Shown: piece after piece, positions 54,405 to 63,251 of the stretch
Position numbering within the stretch: the stretch's first letter is position 1
How the letters are laid out: each line of letters starts with the position of its first letter
The notes under the pieces: model-generated
Database searches by the model: none
What the model saw: only the letters and a program-made list of their open reading frames with translations
What the model was told of the DNA's origin: nothing
Program-made: the position numbers and the translations under genes
Origin: Metapseudomonas sp043392685
GTDB lineage: Bacteria > Pseudomonadota > Gammaproteobacteria > Pseudomonadales > Pseudomonadaceae
Assembly: GCA_043392685.1 (NCBI GenBank)
Contig: JBHZGM010000014.1
DNA length: 64,000 nucleotides
Reading direction: 5' to 3' (one strand)

Positions 54405-56090
54405 TCAGGCGCCGACCTGGCGCACGGGAGCGTGGCTGCGCTGCGCAGTTTCCCAATTGGCCGCCAGCCCCACGGGCATTTCCTCGGGGGCCAGGGGCCT
54501 GCGGCCACGCACCAGGTCCGAGGCGCGTTCGGCGAGCATGATGGTGGGTGCGTTGAGGTTGCCGTTGGGCTCGGTGGGGAAGACCGACGAGTCGATCACC
54601 CGCAGCCCCTGGATGCCACGCACGCGCAGCTCGGAATCCACCACCGCCATGTCGTCCTCGCCCATGCGGCAGGAGCCGCAGGGGTGCATGGTGCTTTCCA
54701 TGTTGGCGCGCACGAAGGCGTCGATTTCCTCGTCGGTCTGCACGTGCGGACCAGGCGCCAGTTCCTCGCCACGGAAACGGTCCATGGCCGGCTGGCCAAT
54801 GATCTCGCGGGTCAGGCGCACGCAGCGGCGGAAGCCCTCGCGGTCCTCTTCGCTCTCCAGGTAGTTGAAGCGGATCTCCGGGTGCTGGTACGGGTCAGCC
54901 GACAGTGCGTGGACATGCCCCCGGCTCTTCGGCTTGTTGGGGCCGGTCAGTACCATGAAACCATGGCCCTTGAACGGCTTGTCACCGTCGTAGCGCATCG
55001 CTGCCGGCAGAAAGTGGAACTGGATGTCCGGCCAGCGCAGCCCCTTCTCGGAACGAATGAAACCGCCCGCTTCGAAGTGGTTGCTGGCGCCCAGGCCATC
55101 CTTGAACAGCAGCCAGCGCAAGCCGATCAGTGCCTTGCCCCACAGGCTCATCTTGCCGTTGAGGGTGACAGGCTCCTTGCAGGCGTACTGGATGTAGATC
55201 TCCGAGTGGTCCTGGAGGTTTTCGCCCACACCCGGCAGGTCGTGACGGACCTCGATGCCAGCCTTCTTCAAGACCGCCGCCGGGCCGATGCCGGAACGCT
55301 GCAGCAGGTGCGGCGAGCCGATGGGACCGGAAGACACCAGCACTTCGCGATTGCACTGCACGACATGGGTCTGGCCACCCTGGTCGTACTCCACGCCCAC
55401 GGCACGCTTGCCATCGAGGATGATGCGTCGGGTCATGGCGTGGGTGACGACGGTCAGGTTGGGGCGCTCCATGGCCGGGCGCAGGTAGGCGTTGGCGGTG
55501 GACCAGCGCACGCCGTCCTTCACCGTCATGTGCATGGCGCCGAAGCCTTCCTGCATGTAGCCATTGCAGTCGTCGGTCTTGATGTAGCCAGCCTCGGCGC
55601 CGGCCTCCACCCAGGCACCGTACAGGGGGTTCTGCATGTTGTTGCCGTTGTTGGTGGAAAGCGGGCCGCTGTCGCCGCGATAGTCGTCACCACCGAACTT
55701 GTAGGTCTCCGCCCGCTTGAAGTACGGCAGGCAGTTCCGATAGCCCCAGTTCTTCGCACCCAGGCTTTCCCACTCGTCGAAGTCGTAGGCGTGGCCACGG
55801 ATGTAGACCAGGCCGTTGATGGAGGACGAACCACCCAGCACCTTGCCGCGCGGGCAATGCAGGCGGCGGCCATCCAGGTGTGGCTCGGCCACGGTCTCGT
55901 AGCGCCAGTTGTACTTCTTGGTGTTCATCGGGATGGAGAAGGCGCTGGGCATCTGGATCAGCACACTGCGATCGCTGCCGCCGAATTCCAGGACCAGGGC
56001 CGAAGTGCCGGCATCCTCGGTCAGGCGGTTGGCCAGGACGCAGCCAGCCGAACCGGCGCCGATGATGATGTAGTCGTAGCGCTTATTCAT
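54405..56090 (-). CDS. GMC-family alcohol dehydrogenase (choline dehydrogenase-like)
   Basis: 561-residue flavoprotein with the FAD motif YIIIGAGSAGCVLANRL, GMC signature 1 (RGKVLGGSSSINGLVYIRG) and signature 2 (SSGPIGSPHLLQRSGIGPA), and the C-terminal His/Asn region STMHPCGSCRMG and NGNLNAPTIM. Close in length and sequence to BetA. However, it lies in an operon with a permease, an aldehyde dehydrogenase and a ureohydrolase, not with betI or betB, so its alcohol substrate may differ from choline. Overlaps the NCS1 gene by 8 nt; it is the last gene of a five-gene operon. Confidence 0.88.
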   Translation of the reverse strand: MNKRYDYIIIGAGSAGCVLANRLTEDAGTSALVLEFGGSDRSVLIQMPSAFSIPMNTKKYNWRYETVAEPHLDGRRLHCPRGKVLGGSSSINGLVYIRGHAYDFDEWESLGAKNWGYRNCLPYFKRAETYKFGGDDYRGDSGPLSTNNGNNMQNPLYGAWVEAGAEAGYIKTDDCNGYMQEGFGAMHMTVKDGVRWSTANAYLRPAMERPNLTVVTHAMTRRIILDGKRAVGVEYDQGGQTHVVQCNREVLVSSGPIGSPHLLQRSGIGPAAVLKKAGIEVRHDLPGVGENLQDHSEIYIQYACKEPVTLNGKMSLWGKALIGLRWLLFKDGLGASNHFEAGGFIRSEKGLRWPDIQFHFLPAAMRYDGDKPFKGHGFMVLTGPNKPKSRGHVHALSADPYQHPEIRFNYLESEEDREGFRRCVRLTREIIGQPAMDRFRGEELAPGPHVQTDEEIDAFVRANMESTMHPCGSCRMGEDDMAVVDSELRVRGIQGLRVIDSSVFPTEPNGNLNAPTIMLAERASDLVRGRRPLAPEEMPVGLAANWETAQRSHAPVRQVGA

Positions 56091-57564
56091 TGCTGTAGCC
56101 CTTTGCGGTGAGGTCCAGAACCTCGACGTTGCGTTCGTTGCCCTTTGGGTAGGCGCCCCAGCCCAGGCGGGCGGCCATTACGCGGGTCAGCACGTAGTGC
56201 ACCACCCCGGCCAGAAGGCAGGACGGCAGGGATGCGGTGGCGAAGGTAAAGAAGGTGGTGTTGGCCAGGGTCTGCGGGTTGAACACCACCACGTAGATGA
56301 CGAAGCCCGCGACCAGCGCCACCAGGGCTGCCGGGTTGAACCCGCGCCAGAAGTGGAACGGCGACCGCTCATCCTCGCTGTAGAGGTGGCGCAGGTTCAG
56401 GCGCTGGCGGCGGAGGAAGAAGTAGTCGGCGATGCCGATACCTGCCAGGGTGCTGTTCAGGGCCGAGGTCCAGACCAGGAAGATGAAGAAGCCGTCATAG
56501 ATGCCCGGGGCGAACAGCACGATCAGTGCCGGGATCAGGCAGAACAGCACCACCAGCCATTCCCAGCTCATGTCCCGCAACTTCTGCCCGACCACCTGAC
56601 GCAGGCCGACGATGGAGGTATAGAGGATGTTCACCATGCTGGTGACGTTGGCGAAGGCCACGAAGCCCAGGGCGATGACGCCGAAGGTCAGGCCGCCGAT
56701 GCGAGTCATCCACACCGTCGGGTCGCTGTCGCCCAGCGCGGCGGCGGCCAGCAGGCCCACCACTTCGCCAAGGGCGGCGGCGCCGAAGATGCCGATGATG
56801 TTCGGCCAGAATGAGGTGCGCTGGTTCTTCGACAGGCGCGCCAGGTTGCCCACATAGGGCCACCAGGAGAAGCCCGCGGCCATGTTCACTTCGACGGCGA
56901 TCATGAAGTTGACCCGTTTGTCGTCGAACGGCGCATCCAGCGCGGGCATGGCCATCAGTTCGGAGAAGGCGTGCTCGCTGAGGATCATGTAGAACATCAC
57001 GCCCATGATCACCACCAGGGCCGGCGCCACGATGGTGTTGAACACCTTGATCGAGGTGGGCCCCTTGGCGACCACGAAACCGGTCAGGACGATGGCGAAG
57101 AAGCCCGACGCCAATACCAGCCAGCCGTTGGCGTCGGCCTTGTGCTCCGACACGAGACCGGTCAGGCCATCGATGGAGCGGCCGAACATCAGTCCCAGCA
57201 CTGCCAGCCAGCCCATGGTGAGGAACACCACTGCCAGCACATAGACCAACCGGCTACCGTTGCCGCCGAACATGCTGCGCAGGAAAGTGAACTGCTCGGT
57301 GCCGTACTTGCCGCAGGGTACACAGGTGGCGAAGGTGGTCAGCAGCACCCCGAGAATGTTACCGATGATGATGGCGGCGATGCCCTGCATCGGCCCGACG
57401 AAAAGCGCCGTGGCACCACCAATGAGGAAGGCCCAGGTGGCGATGGCCAGGGCGGAGTTGGCGTAGGTGAATTCCCAGAAGCCCCACATGCGTTCCGAGG
57501 GGAGGAGCGGCGTATCGCCCCGCTCGGCTTCCAGGCTGTGATTGACGGGTTCGTGACGGGTCAT
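56083..57564 (-). CDS. NCS1-family (purine/cytosine/allantoin-type) permease
   Basis: 493-residue permease with about 12 hydrophobic helices. Starts MTRHEPVNHSLEAERGDTPL and has the NCS1-like FWEFTYANSALAIATWAFLI first helix, the helix-3 FMIAVEVNMAAGFSWWPYVG region and FVVAKGPTSIKVFNTIVAP. Substrates of the family are nucleobases, hydantoins, thiamine precursors and other small N-compounds; here the neighbours suggest a guanidino compound. Starts 3 nt after the stop of the 57-residue membrane protein gene, so the two are probably translated together. Confidence 0.88.
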   Translation of the reverse strand: MTRHEPVNHSLEAERGDTPLLPSERMWGFWEFTYANSALAIATWAFLIGGATALFVGPMQGIAAIIIGNILGVLLTTFATCVPCGKYGTEQFTFLRSMFGGNGSRLVYVLAVVFLTMGWLAVLGLMFGRSIDGLTGLVSEHKADANGWLVLASGFFAIVLTGFVVAKGPTSIKVFNTIVAPALVVIMGVMFYMILSEHAFSELMAMPALDAPFDDKRVNFMIAVEVNMAAGFSWWPYVGNLARLSKNQRTSFWPNIIGIFGAAALGEVVGLLAAAALGDSDPTVWMTRIGGLTFGVIALGFVAFANVTSMVNILYTSIVGLRQVVGQKLRDMSWEWLVVLFCLIPALIVLFAPGIYDGFFIFLVWTSALNSTLAGIGIADYFFLRRQRLNLRHLYSEDERSPFHFWRGFNPAALVALVAGFVIYVVVFNPQTLANTTFFTFATASLPSCLLAGVVHYVLTRVMAARLGWGAYPKGNERNVEVLDLTAKGYSNE

Positions 57565-57567
57565 GGC

Positions 57568-57741
57568 TCAGTACCCCCAGAGGTAGAAGCCGACGACCAG
57601 AACCAGCGTCATCAGGATGGTTGCTATGTAGTCGACGGCGTTCAGCGCCCCCGGCCACTCTCTGCTTGATTCCAGCTGTTCGTAGACGCGTATGCGCCTT
57701 TCCAGTTCTTGCGCACGCTCGATATCAGGTTGGCTGTTCAT
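57568..57741 (-). CDS. Small single-pass membrane protein beside the permease
   Basis: 57 residues from ATG 57741, ribosome site AGAGGTG. Charged N-half (ERAQELERRIRVYEQLESSR), then a single helix (AVDYIATILMTLVLVVGFYL) ending WGY. Its stop lies 3 nt before the permease start. Small helper subunits are known for other secondary transporters; here it may be an accessory subunit of the NCS1 permease. No family recognised. Too short for routine gene callers to keep. Confidence 0.72.
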   Translation of the reverse strand: MNSQPDIERAQELERRIRVYEQLESSREWPGALNAVDYIATILMTLVLVVGFYLWGY

Positions 57742-57840
57742 CTGGGCATCACCTCTAGGGGTTCTTGTTCTTGAAATTCGATGCATCCCGGCCAATCAGG
57801 GCCGCCGCCCGAAGGCGACGGCACACCAGCGCCCAGCTCC

Positions 57841-59343
57841 TCAGGGCAGTGTGATCCACACGGCTTTGGTTTCCAGCAGGTAATCCAGTTGTTCCGACCC
57901 GAGGTCCTTGCCGTAGCCCGACTGCTTGTAGCCGCCGAAGGGCATGGAGGGATCGAGGGTGCTGTGGGCATTGACATAGACGGTGCCCGCACGCAGTCGC
58001 GGGATCAGGCTGTGGACCCGCCCAAGGTCGTTGGAATAGAGCGCCGCGGCCAGGCCGAAGAGCGAATCGTTGGCCAGGGCCAGCGCTTCTTCTTCGTCGT
58101 CGAAGGGCGCGGTCACCAGCACCGGGCCGAAGATTTCCTCCTGGACGACGCGCATGTCATTGCGGCAGTTGGCGAAGACGGTCGGCTGGACGAAGAAGCC
58201 GGAGCCGTCGACCGGCTCGCCACCGTAATACAGCTCCGCACCTTCGGCCTTGCCGGTCTCGATGTACTCCAGCACGCGCTGCTGTTGCTGACGCGACACC
58301 ATGGGGCTGATGAAGCAGTCCGGGTCCAGGCCGGGGGCGATCTTCAGCGTTGCGGTGTAGTCCGCCAGCTCCTTCAGGAACTCGGCGTAGACGCTGCGAT
58401 GGACATAGGCACGGGTGCCGGCGTCGCAGACCTGGCCGGAGTTGAAGAACACACCGTTGGCCACTGCCTGGGCCGCCGCCTTGATATCGGCATCGGCGAA
58501 GACGATCACCGGCGACTTGCCGCCCAGTTCCAGGGTCAGGCGCTTCATCTGGTCCATGGCCGCCTTGCCGACGGAACAGCCCACCGGGGTCGATCCGGTG
58601 AAGCTGAGCTTGTCGATGCCCGGATGGCTGGACATAGCCGCACCGACCACGCTGCCGCGCCCGGTGACGATGTTCACCACGCCATCGGGGATGCCCGCCT
58701 CCTGCACCAGTTCGGCAAAACGCAGGGCCGACAGGGAGGTCAGCTCGGCCGGCTTCACCACCACTGTGCAGCCCACCGCCAGCGCCGCGCCCAGCTTCCA
58801 GGCCATGGTCTGCAGCGGGAAGTTCCAGGGGACGATGACGCCCACCACACCGACCGGCTCCTTGCGGGTGTATGCCAGGTAGTTGCCGGGCAGCGACGGT
58901 TCCACGGTGCGGCCATGAATCTTGCTGGCCCAGCCGGCGAAGTAGCGAAAGGTGTCGATGGTGCCCTGGATATCCACAACCCGCGCCTGGGCGACCGACT
59001 TGCCCATGTCGATGGATTCGATCTCCGCCAGTTCATCGGCGTTGGCTTCGATCAGGTCAGTCAGGCCGTGCAGCAGGCGTTCCCGCTCCAGGGGTTTGAG
59101 TTGGCTCCAGGCGCCGCCATCGAACTGCGCGCGAGCGGCCTGCACGGCACGCTCCAGATCGTCCGCGGTGCCCATGGGGATGCGGGTGAGCACGCCGCCG
59201 GTGGACGGCTCGATCACCTCGGCGCTGTCAGCCGACTCCAGCCAGGCACCGCCGACGAACATTTTCTGGGACTTGCCGAGAAAGCGCTGGGTCGCCTCGG
59301 ATACACCGAATTTCTGCAGATAGTCTTTAACCTTGATGTCCAC
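57841..59343 (-). CDS. Aldehyde dehydrogenase
   Basis: 500-residue NAD(P)-dependent enzyme. Catalytic Cys306 in FNSGQVCDAG, general-base Glu272 in LELGGKSP, and VPWNFPLQTMAWKLGAALA and KLSFTGSTPVG all present. Start is GTG at 59343 with a very strong AGGAGG site. In the operon it follows the ureohydrolase (20-nt gap) and could oxidise the aldehyde made by the GMC dehydrogenase to the corresponding acid. Between it and the small membrane protein (57742-57840) is a GCCGTCGCC/GGCGGCGGC-type hairpin without a T-run. Confidence 0.9.
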   Translation of the reverse strand: MDIKVKDYLQKFGVSEATQRFLGKSQKMFVGGAWLESADSAEVIEPSTGGVLTRIPMGTADDLERAVQAARAQFDGGAWSQLKPLERERLLHGLTDLIEANADELAEIESIDMGKSVAQARVVDIQGTIDTFRYFAGWASKIHGRTVEPSLPGNYLAYTRKEPVGVVGVIVPWNFPLQTMAWKLGAALAVGCTVVVKPAELTSLSALRFAELVQEAGIPDGVVNIVTGRGSVVGAAMSSHPGIDKLSFTGSTPVGCSVGKAAMDQMKRLTLELGGKSPVIVFADADIKAAAQAVANGVFFNSGQVCDAGTRAYVHRSVYAEFLKELADYTATLKIAPGLDPDCFISPMVSRQQQQRVLEYIETGKAEGAELYYGGEPVDGSGFFVQPTVFANCRNDMRVVQEEIFGPVLVTAPFDDEEEALALANDSLFGLAAALYSNDLGRVHSLIPRLRAGTVYVNAHSTLDPSMPFGGYKQSGYGKDLGSEQLDYLLETKAVWITLP

Positions 59344-59363
59344 TCTCTTTTCCTCCTGACCTA

Positions 59364-60335
59364 TCAGCGGTTACGGGCGCGTTCGTGAAAGATGAAGCCG
59401 ATGCTGTTCATCAGCAGTTGCGCCGCGAGGATCGAGGTGGCGCCGGTGGGGTCGTAGGCCGGTGCGACCTCCACCAAGTCCATGCCGACTACCCGGCCCT
59501 GGCTGCGTTTGGCCAGCGCCTGGATGATTTCCAGCACCTCGTAGTAGAGGAAGCCACCGTGGCTGGGGGTACCGGTGCCAGGGGCGATGGACGGGTCGAA
59601 ACCGTCGATGTCGATGGTGATGTAGTAGTCCAGGCCTTCCGGGATCTTCGCCATAACACCTTCGGTGCCCAGGCGGCGCACGTCGCGCACCGACAGGATC
59701 TGCGAACCGGCAGCGCGGGCGGCGTCGTAGTCATCGCGGTTGGAAGACGACACGTTGCGGATGCCCATCTGGGTCATGCCGACGATGTGGTCCAGCTCGG
59801 ACGCGCGGCGCAGCGGGTTGCCGTGGCCGTAACGCACGCCGTGGCGCTCGTCGACGAAGTCCAGGTGGGCATCGAAATGCACGATATGGATGGGCGCGTG
59901 ACCCTCGAAGGCCTTGATCACCGGAGCATGGATCGAGTGGTCGCCGCCCAGCACCACCGGCATGGCACCGGATTGGAGGATCTTGCGTACGGCGAATTCG
60001 ATGTTGTCGTTACTGCTGGCCATGTCGGTGTGGACGATGTCCGCATCGCCGACATCCACCATGCGTACCTGGTCTTCGGTCAGGTACAGGGCATCGTCTT
60101 CGTGGTCGTAGGCGCCGGAATGGCCGAAGGAGAACAGCGTGGATGCCTCGCGAATGCTGCGCGGTCCGAAACGTGCCCCGGAGCGCCACTGGGTGCCCAT
60201 GTCATTGGGCGCGCCGAGCACGGCGACATCGGCGTTTATGGCATCCCAATCGGTACAGATCGGGGACTTTGCGAACGTGCAGTGACCTACGAAAGGCAGG
60301 TTCAACCGTCCGGATTCATAAGCATTCTTCGACAT
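59364..60335 (-). CDS. Ureohydrolase (agmatinase/guanidinobutyrase-like)
   Basis: 323 residues with the binuclear manganese site of the arginase family: His133 in GGDHS, Asp155, His157 and Asp159 in DAHLDF, and Asp242 and Asp244 in TIDIDGFDP. The N-terminal motif APNDMGTQWRSGARFGPRSI matches agmatinase-like proteins. It should hydrolyse a guanidino group to urea. It lacks the exact DAHADVND-type run of GbuA, so guanidinobutyrate is not established. First gene of the operon, facing a LysR regulator. Confidence 0.87.
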   Translation of the reverse strand: MSKNAYESGRLNLPFVGHCTFAKSPICTDWDAINADVAVLGAPNDMGTQWRSGARFGPRSIREASTLFSFGHSGAYDHEDDALYLTEDQVRMVDVGDADIVHTDMASSNDNIEFAVRKILQSGAMPVVLGGDHSIHAPVIKAFEGHAPIHIVHFDAHLDFVDERHGVRYGHGNPLRRASELDHIVGMTQMGIRNVSSSNRDDYDAARAAGSQILSVRDVRRLGTEGVMAKIPEGLDYYITIDIDGFDPSIAPGTGTPSHGGFLYYEVLEIIQALAKRSQGRVVGMDLVEVAPAYDPTGATSILAAQLLMNSIGFIFHERARNR

Positions 60336-60450
60336 CGTGGTGCGCCTCGCTTCTTGTTTTCTGTCGTCGGCGAACCGGCTTGGAATTCGCCGTTGCAGCG
60401 AACATAGGCGCAGACTTATTTTGTAAAAATGCCAAACATCAGATGCTCAT

Positions 60451-60465
60451 ATCGCAGATAACGAT
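60451..60465. promoter_or_regulatory. Candidate LysR-type site in the ureohydrolase/LysR divergent promoter
   Basis: ATCGCAGATAACGAT, an inverted repeat (ATCG-N7-CGAT) fitting the T-N11-A layout of LysR sites. It lies in the 155-nt gap, 26 bp before the LysR GTG. Confidence 0.45.
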
Positions 60466-60490
60466 GTAATTCGCCGAGCGGGAGGCCCAC

Positions 60491-61402
60491 GTGATCCAGT
60501 TGCACGATGTCGACCTGAAGCTGCTTCGGGTCTTCGCCACGATCGTCAAATGCGGGGGCTTTTCCGCTGCCCAGGCGGCCCTGAATGCCGGTCAGTCCAC
60601 CATCAGCGAACAAATGAGCCACCTGGAGACCCGCCTCGGGGTCAAGCTCTGCCAGCGCGGCCGCAGTGGCTTCCGCCTGACCGAGCAGGGTGTGGCCATC
60701 CACGAGGCGACCCAGCGCCTGTTGTCGGCGGTGGAGACCTTCTGCATGGACGCCGACGTGCTCAAGCAGCGCATCAGCGGCAAGCTCAACCTCGGCATCA
60801 TCGACAGCACCCTCACCGATCGCGCCTCCCCCCTGCCCCGTGCCACCCAGCGCTTCGTCTCCCGTGGTCACGACGTGCACCTCAGCGTCTACGTCGGTAG
60901 CCCGGCGGAGCTGGAAGAGCGGGTGCTGGATAACCGGCTGCACCTGGCCATCGGTCACTTTCCGGCGAAAATTCCCGGCCTCGACTACTCGCCGCTGTAC
61001 CAGGAGGCGCTGGGGCTGTATTGCGGGCGTCACCACCCGCTGTTCGCCAGCAACCTGACCGGGCAGGCGCTGCACGAGGCCATTGCCGCAAGCCGCATCG
61101 CGGTACGCGGCTACATGCAGCAGTACGACCTCGACGTGCTCGGCGTGAGCAAGGCGGCGGCCACCGTGGACAACATCGAGGCCCTGGCGATCCTGGTGAT
61201 CTCGGGCGCCTACATCGGCCTGCTTCCGGCGCACGTCGCCGAGCAGTGGGTCAGCACCCGCGAGATGCGGCACCTGCCCATCTCCGGGGACCAACTGGAA
61301 TCGCCGTTCGACGTGATCACCCGTCGCGGCGCGGCGCCACCGATCCTCCGAGCCTTCCTCGAAGACCTGACCGCCTGTTCCGGTGGTCTGACCAAGGGCT
61401 GA
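60491..61402 (+). CDS. LysR-family transcriptional regulator
   Basis: 303 residues starting at GTG 60491, with GGGAGG 7 nt upstream. HTH in GGFSAAQAALNAGQSTISEQ and MSHLETRLGVKLCQRGRSGF; effector domain from LNLGIIDSTLTDRASPL. Divergent from the ureohydrolase operon, its likely target. Followed 22 nt later by the TyrR-like activator gene and perhaps co-transcribed with it. Confidence 0.9.
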   Translation: MIQLHDVDLKLLRVFATIVKCGGFSAAQAALNAGQSTISEQMSHLETRLGVKLCQRGRSGFRLTEQGVAIHEATQRLLSAVETFCMDADVLKQRISGKLNLGIIDSTLTDRASPLPRATQRFVSRGHDVHLSVYVGSPAELEERVLDNRLHLAIGHFPAKIPGLDYSPLYQEALGLYCGRHHPLFASNLTGQALHEAIAASRIAVRGYMQQYDLDVLGVSKAAATVDNIEALAILVISGAYIGLLPAHVAEQWVSTREMRHLPISGDQLESPFDVITRRGAAPPILRAFLEDLTACSGGLTKG

Positions 61403-61424
61403 CCAGCCAGCAGGCGAATTCCCC

Positions 61425-62960
61425 ATGCGCATACACGTCACCTTCATCGACCGCGTCGGCATCACCCAGGAAGTCCTCGCCCTGCTGGGTAGTCGCAACC
61501 TCAACCTCGAAGCCGTGGAGATGATTCCGCCGAACGTCTACATCGACGCCCCCACCCTCGGTCCGGAGGTGCTGGAAGAACTGCGCGAAGCGTTGCACGG
61601 GGTGCAGGGCGTGCAGGCGGTAACGGTGGTGGACATCCTCCCCGGCCAGCGCCGCCGCCTGCAGCTCGACGCGCTGCTCGCCGCCGTCAGCGACCCGCTG
61701 CTGGCGGTGGACGCCAGCGGCCACGTGCTACTGGCCAACCCTTCGCTGGTCAGCCTCTACGGCCGCGACCCGACGGGCGAGCCCCTGTCGAACCTGTTCG
61801 ATGACCCGGGCCTGGCGCAGACCCTGATCGAGCGGAGCTTCCGCCTGCCCATGTGCGAAGTGGCGCTCAAGGGCCTGGCCCTGCTGCTGGATGCCACCCC
61901 CATCACGGGCGCTGCGGACGCCGGGGCGCAGGACCTGGCCGGTAGCCTGCTGACGCTCTACCCGCCAAGCCGCATCGGCTCGCGCCTGGCCTCCCTGCGC
62001 CCGGAAAGCGGCGAAGGGCTGGAAACCCTGCTGGGCAAGTCGGCGCCCCTGAAGCAGCTCAAGGCGCGCCTGCACAAGGTCGCCCGGCTGGACGCACACC
62101 TGCTGATTCGCGGCGAAACCGGCACCGGCAAAGAACTGGTGGCCCGTGCCTGCCACGCCCTGAGCGATCGCAAGGATGCGCCCTTCCTGGCGCTGAACTG
62201 CGCGGCGCTGCCGGAGAGCCTGGCCGAAAGCGAACTCTTCGGTTACTCGGCTGGCGCCTTCACCGGCGCCCAGCGCGGCGGCAAGCCCGGCCTGCTGGAG
62301 CTGGCCGATGGCGGCACGGTGTTCCTCGACGAAGTGGGCGAGATGTCCCCTTACCTGCAAGCCAAGCTGCTGCGTTTTCTCAGCGACGGTTGCTTCCGCC
62401 GGGTCGGCGGCGACCGTGAAGTCCATGTGAACGTCCGCGTCCTCGGCGCCACCCACCGGGACCTGGAAGGCATGGTCGGCGCCGGAACTTTCCGTGAGGA
62501 CCTGTTCTACCGCCTCAACGTACTCAGCCTGGAGGTCCCGCCCCTGCGCGATCGCGGCCAGGACATCCTCCTGCTCGCCGGGCGTTTCCTCGACCAGGCC
62601 TGCGCGCAGATCCAGCGACCACCCTGCCAGCTGGCCCCGGCCACCTACCCGCTGCTGCTGGGCAATCGCTGGTCGGGCAACGTGCGCCAATTGCAAAACG
62701 TCATATTCCGCGCCGCCGCCATCAGCGAAGGCGACCGGATCGACTGCGACGACCTCGAACTCGCGGGCACCGCATTGGGCCCGCAGCAGGCCGATTCCCT
62801 GGAAGTCACCAGCCTGGAAGACGCCGTGCAGGGGTTCGAGAAGAACCTGCTGCAGCAACTCTTCACCGCCTACCCCTCCACCCGGCAGCTCGCGGCGCGG
62901 CTGAACACCTCCCACACCGCCATCGGACAGCGGCTGCGCAAGTACGGCATTTCCCGCTAG
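61425..62960 (+). CDS. gcsR: TyrR/GcsR-like sigma54 enhancer-binding activator
   Basis: 511 residues: ACT domain (about 1-75, MRIHVTFIDRVGITQEVLAL), PAS domain (about 78-145), AAA+ domain (about 200-440) and a TyrR-type C-terminal HTH (STRQLAARLNTSHTAIGQRL). The AAA+ part carries Walker A GETGTGKE (230-237) and the GAFTGA sigma54-contact loop (277-282), so unlike E. coli TyrR it should activate sigma54 promoters. It sits upstream of gcvH, which has such a promoter. GcsR of P. aeruginosa activates gcvH2-gcvP2 in response to glycine; the symbol rests on that synteny. PhhR is the alternative. Confidence 0.86.
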   Translation: MRIHVTFIDRVGITQEVLALLGSRNLNLEAVEMIPPNVYIDAPTLGPEVLEELREALHGVQGVQAVTVVDILPGQRRRLQLDALLAAVSDPLLAVDASGHVLLANPSLVSLYGRDPTGEPLSNLFDDPGLAQTLIERSFRLPMCEVALKGLALLLDATPITGAADAGAQDLAGSLLTLYPPSRIGSRLASLRPESGEGLETLLGKSAPLKQLKARLHKVARLDAHLLIRGETGTGKELVARACHALSDRKDAPFLALNCAALPESLAESELFGYSAGAFTGAQRGGKPGLLELADGGTVFLDEVGEMSPYLQAKLLRFLSDGCFRRVGGDREVHVNVRVLGATHRDLEGMVGAGTFREDLFYRLNVLSLEVPPLRDRGQDILLLAGRFLDQACAQIQRPPCQLAPATYPLLLGNRWSGNVRQLQNVIFRAAAISEGDRIDCDDLELAGTALGPQQADSLEVTSLEDAVQGFEKNLLQQLFTAYPSTRQLAARLNTSHTAIGQRLRKYGISR

Positions 62961-63008
62961 GGCGGGCGTGGGGCAACCTCTCCTGCAGGGTCGAATTCAT
63001 TCGACATT
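62961..63008. repeat. Single REP half-element 3' of the activator gene
   Basis: GTCGAATTCATTCGACA near 62988-63004 is a lone copy of the second REP type (compare 53854). It abuts the REP doublet at 63009. No gene. Confidence 0.5.
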
Positions 63009-63054
63009 GTAGGAGCGAGCTTGCTCGCGAATTTCGCGAGCAAGTTCGCTCCTA
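63009..63054. repeat. REP doublet with no spacer
   Basis: Two 23-nt REP arms, GTAGGAGCGAGCTTGCTCGC-GAA and its near-perfect inverse, abut directly (one mismatch), forming a 46-bp palindrome. Located between the activator stop and the first upstream activator site of gcvH. Confidence 0.88.
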
Positions 63055-63085
63055 CAGTTCATCCCCCGGTTCGAATCCGTTCCAC

Positions 63086-63103
63086 TGGAGCGATTTCGCT
63101 CCA
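63086..63103 (+). promoter_or_regulatory. Upstream activator site 1 for gcvH (18-bp palindrome)
   Basis: TGGAGCGATTTCGCTCCA, an inverted repeat differing by one base from the site at 63170. Its centre is 84 bp from that of site 2, eight helical turns. Inferred binding site of the TyrR/GcsR-like activator. Confidence 0.65.
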
Positions 63104-63111
63104 ATTCCTCC

Positions 63112-63137
63112 AAAGCCCCGGCTTCCGGGGCTTTCCT
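63112..63137. terminator. Terminator of the activator gene, between the two activator sites
   Basis: AAAGCCCCGG, short loop, CCGGGGCTTT with flanking A/T. It should end the LysR/TyrR-like transcript so that gcvH has its own promoter. Confidence 0.8.
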
Positions 63138-63169
63138 CATTCAGAGCAGCTGAAAGACTCTTTCCGGAG

Positions 63170-63187
63170 TGGAGCGATATCGCTCCA
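63170..63187 (+). promoter_or_regulatory. Upstream activator site 2 for gcvH (18-bp palindrome)
   Basis: TGGAGCGATATCGCTCCA, perfect palindrome; it ends 64 bp before the -24 element, the usual spacing for sigma54 enhancers. Confidence 0.65.
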
Positions 63188-63251
63188 TGGAAAAGCCTGA
63201 CCAGGTGCCAACAAGCACTCAAGCCGTTGATATTCAAGGGCTTTAAGGAGT

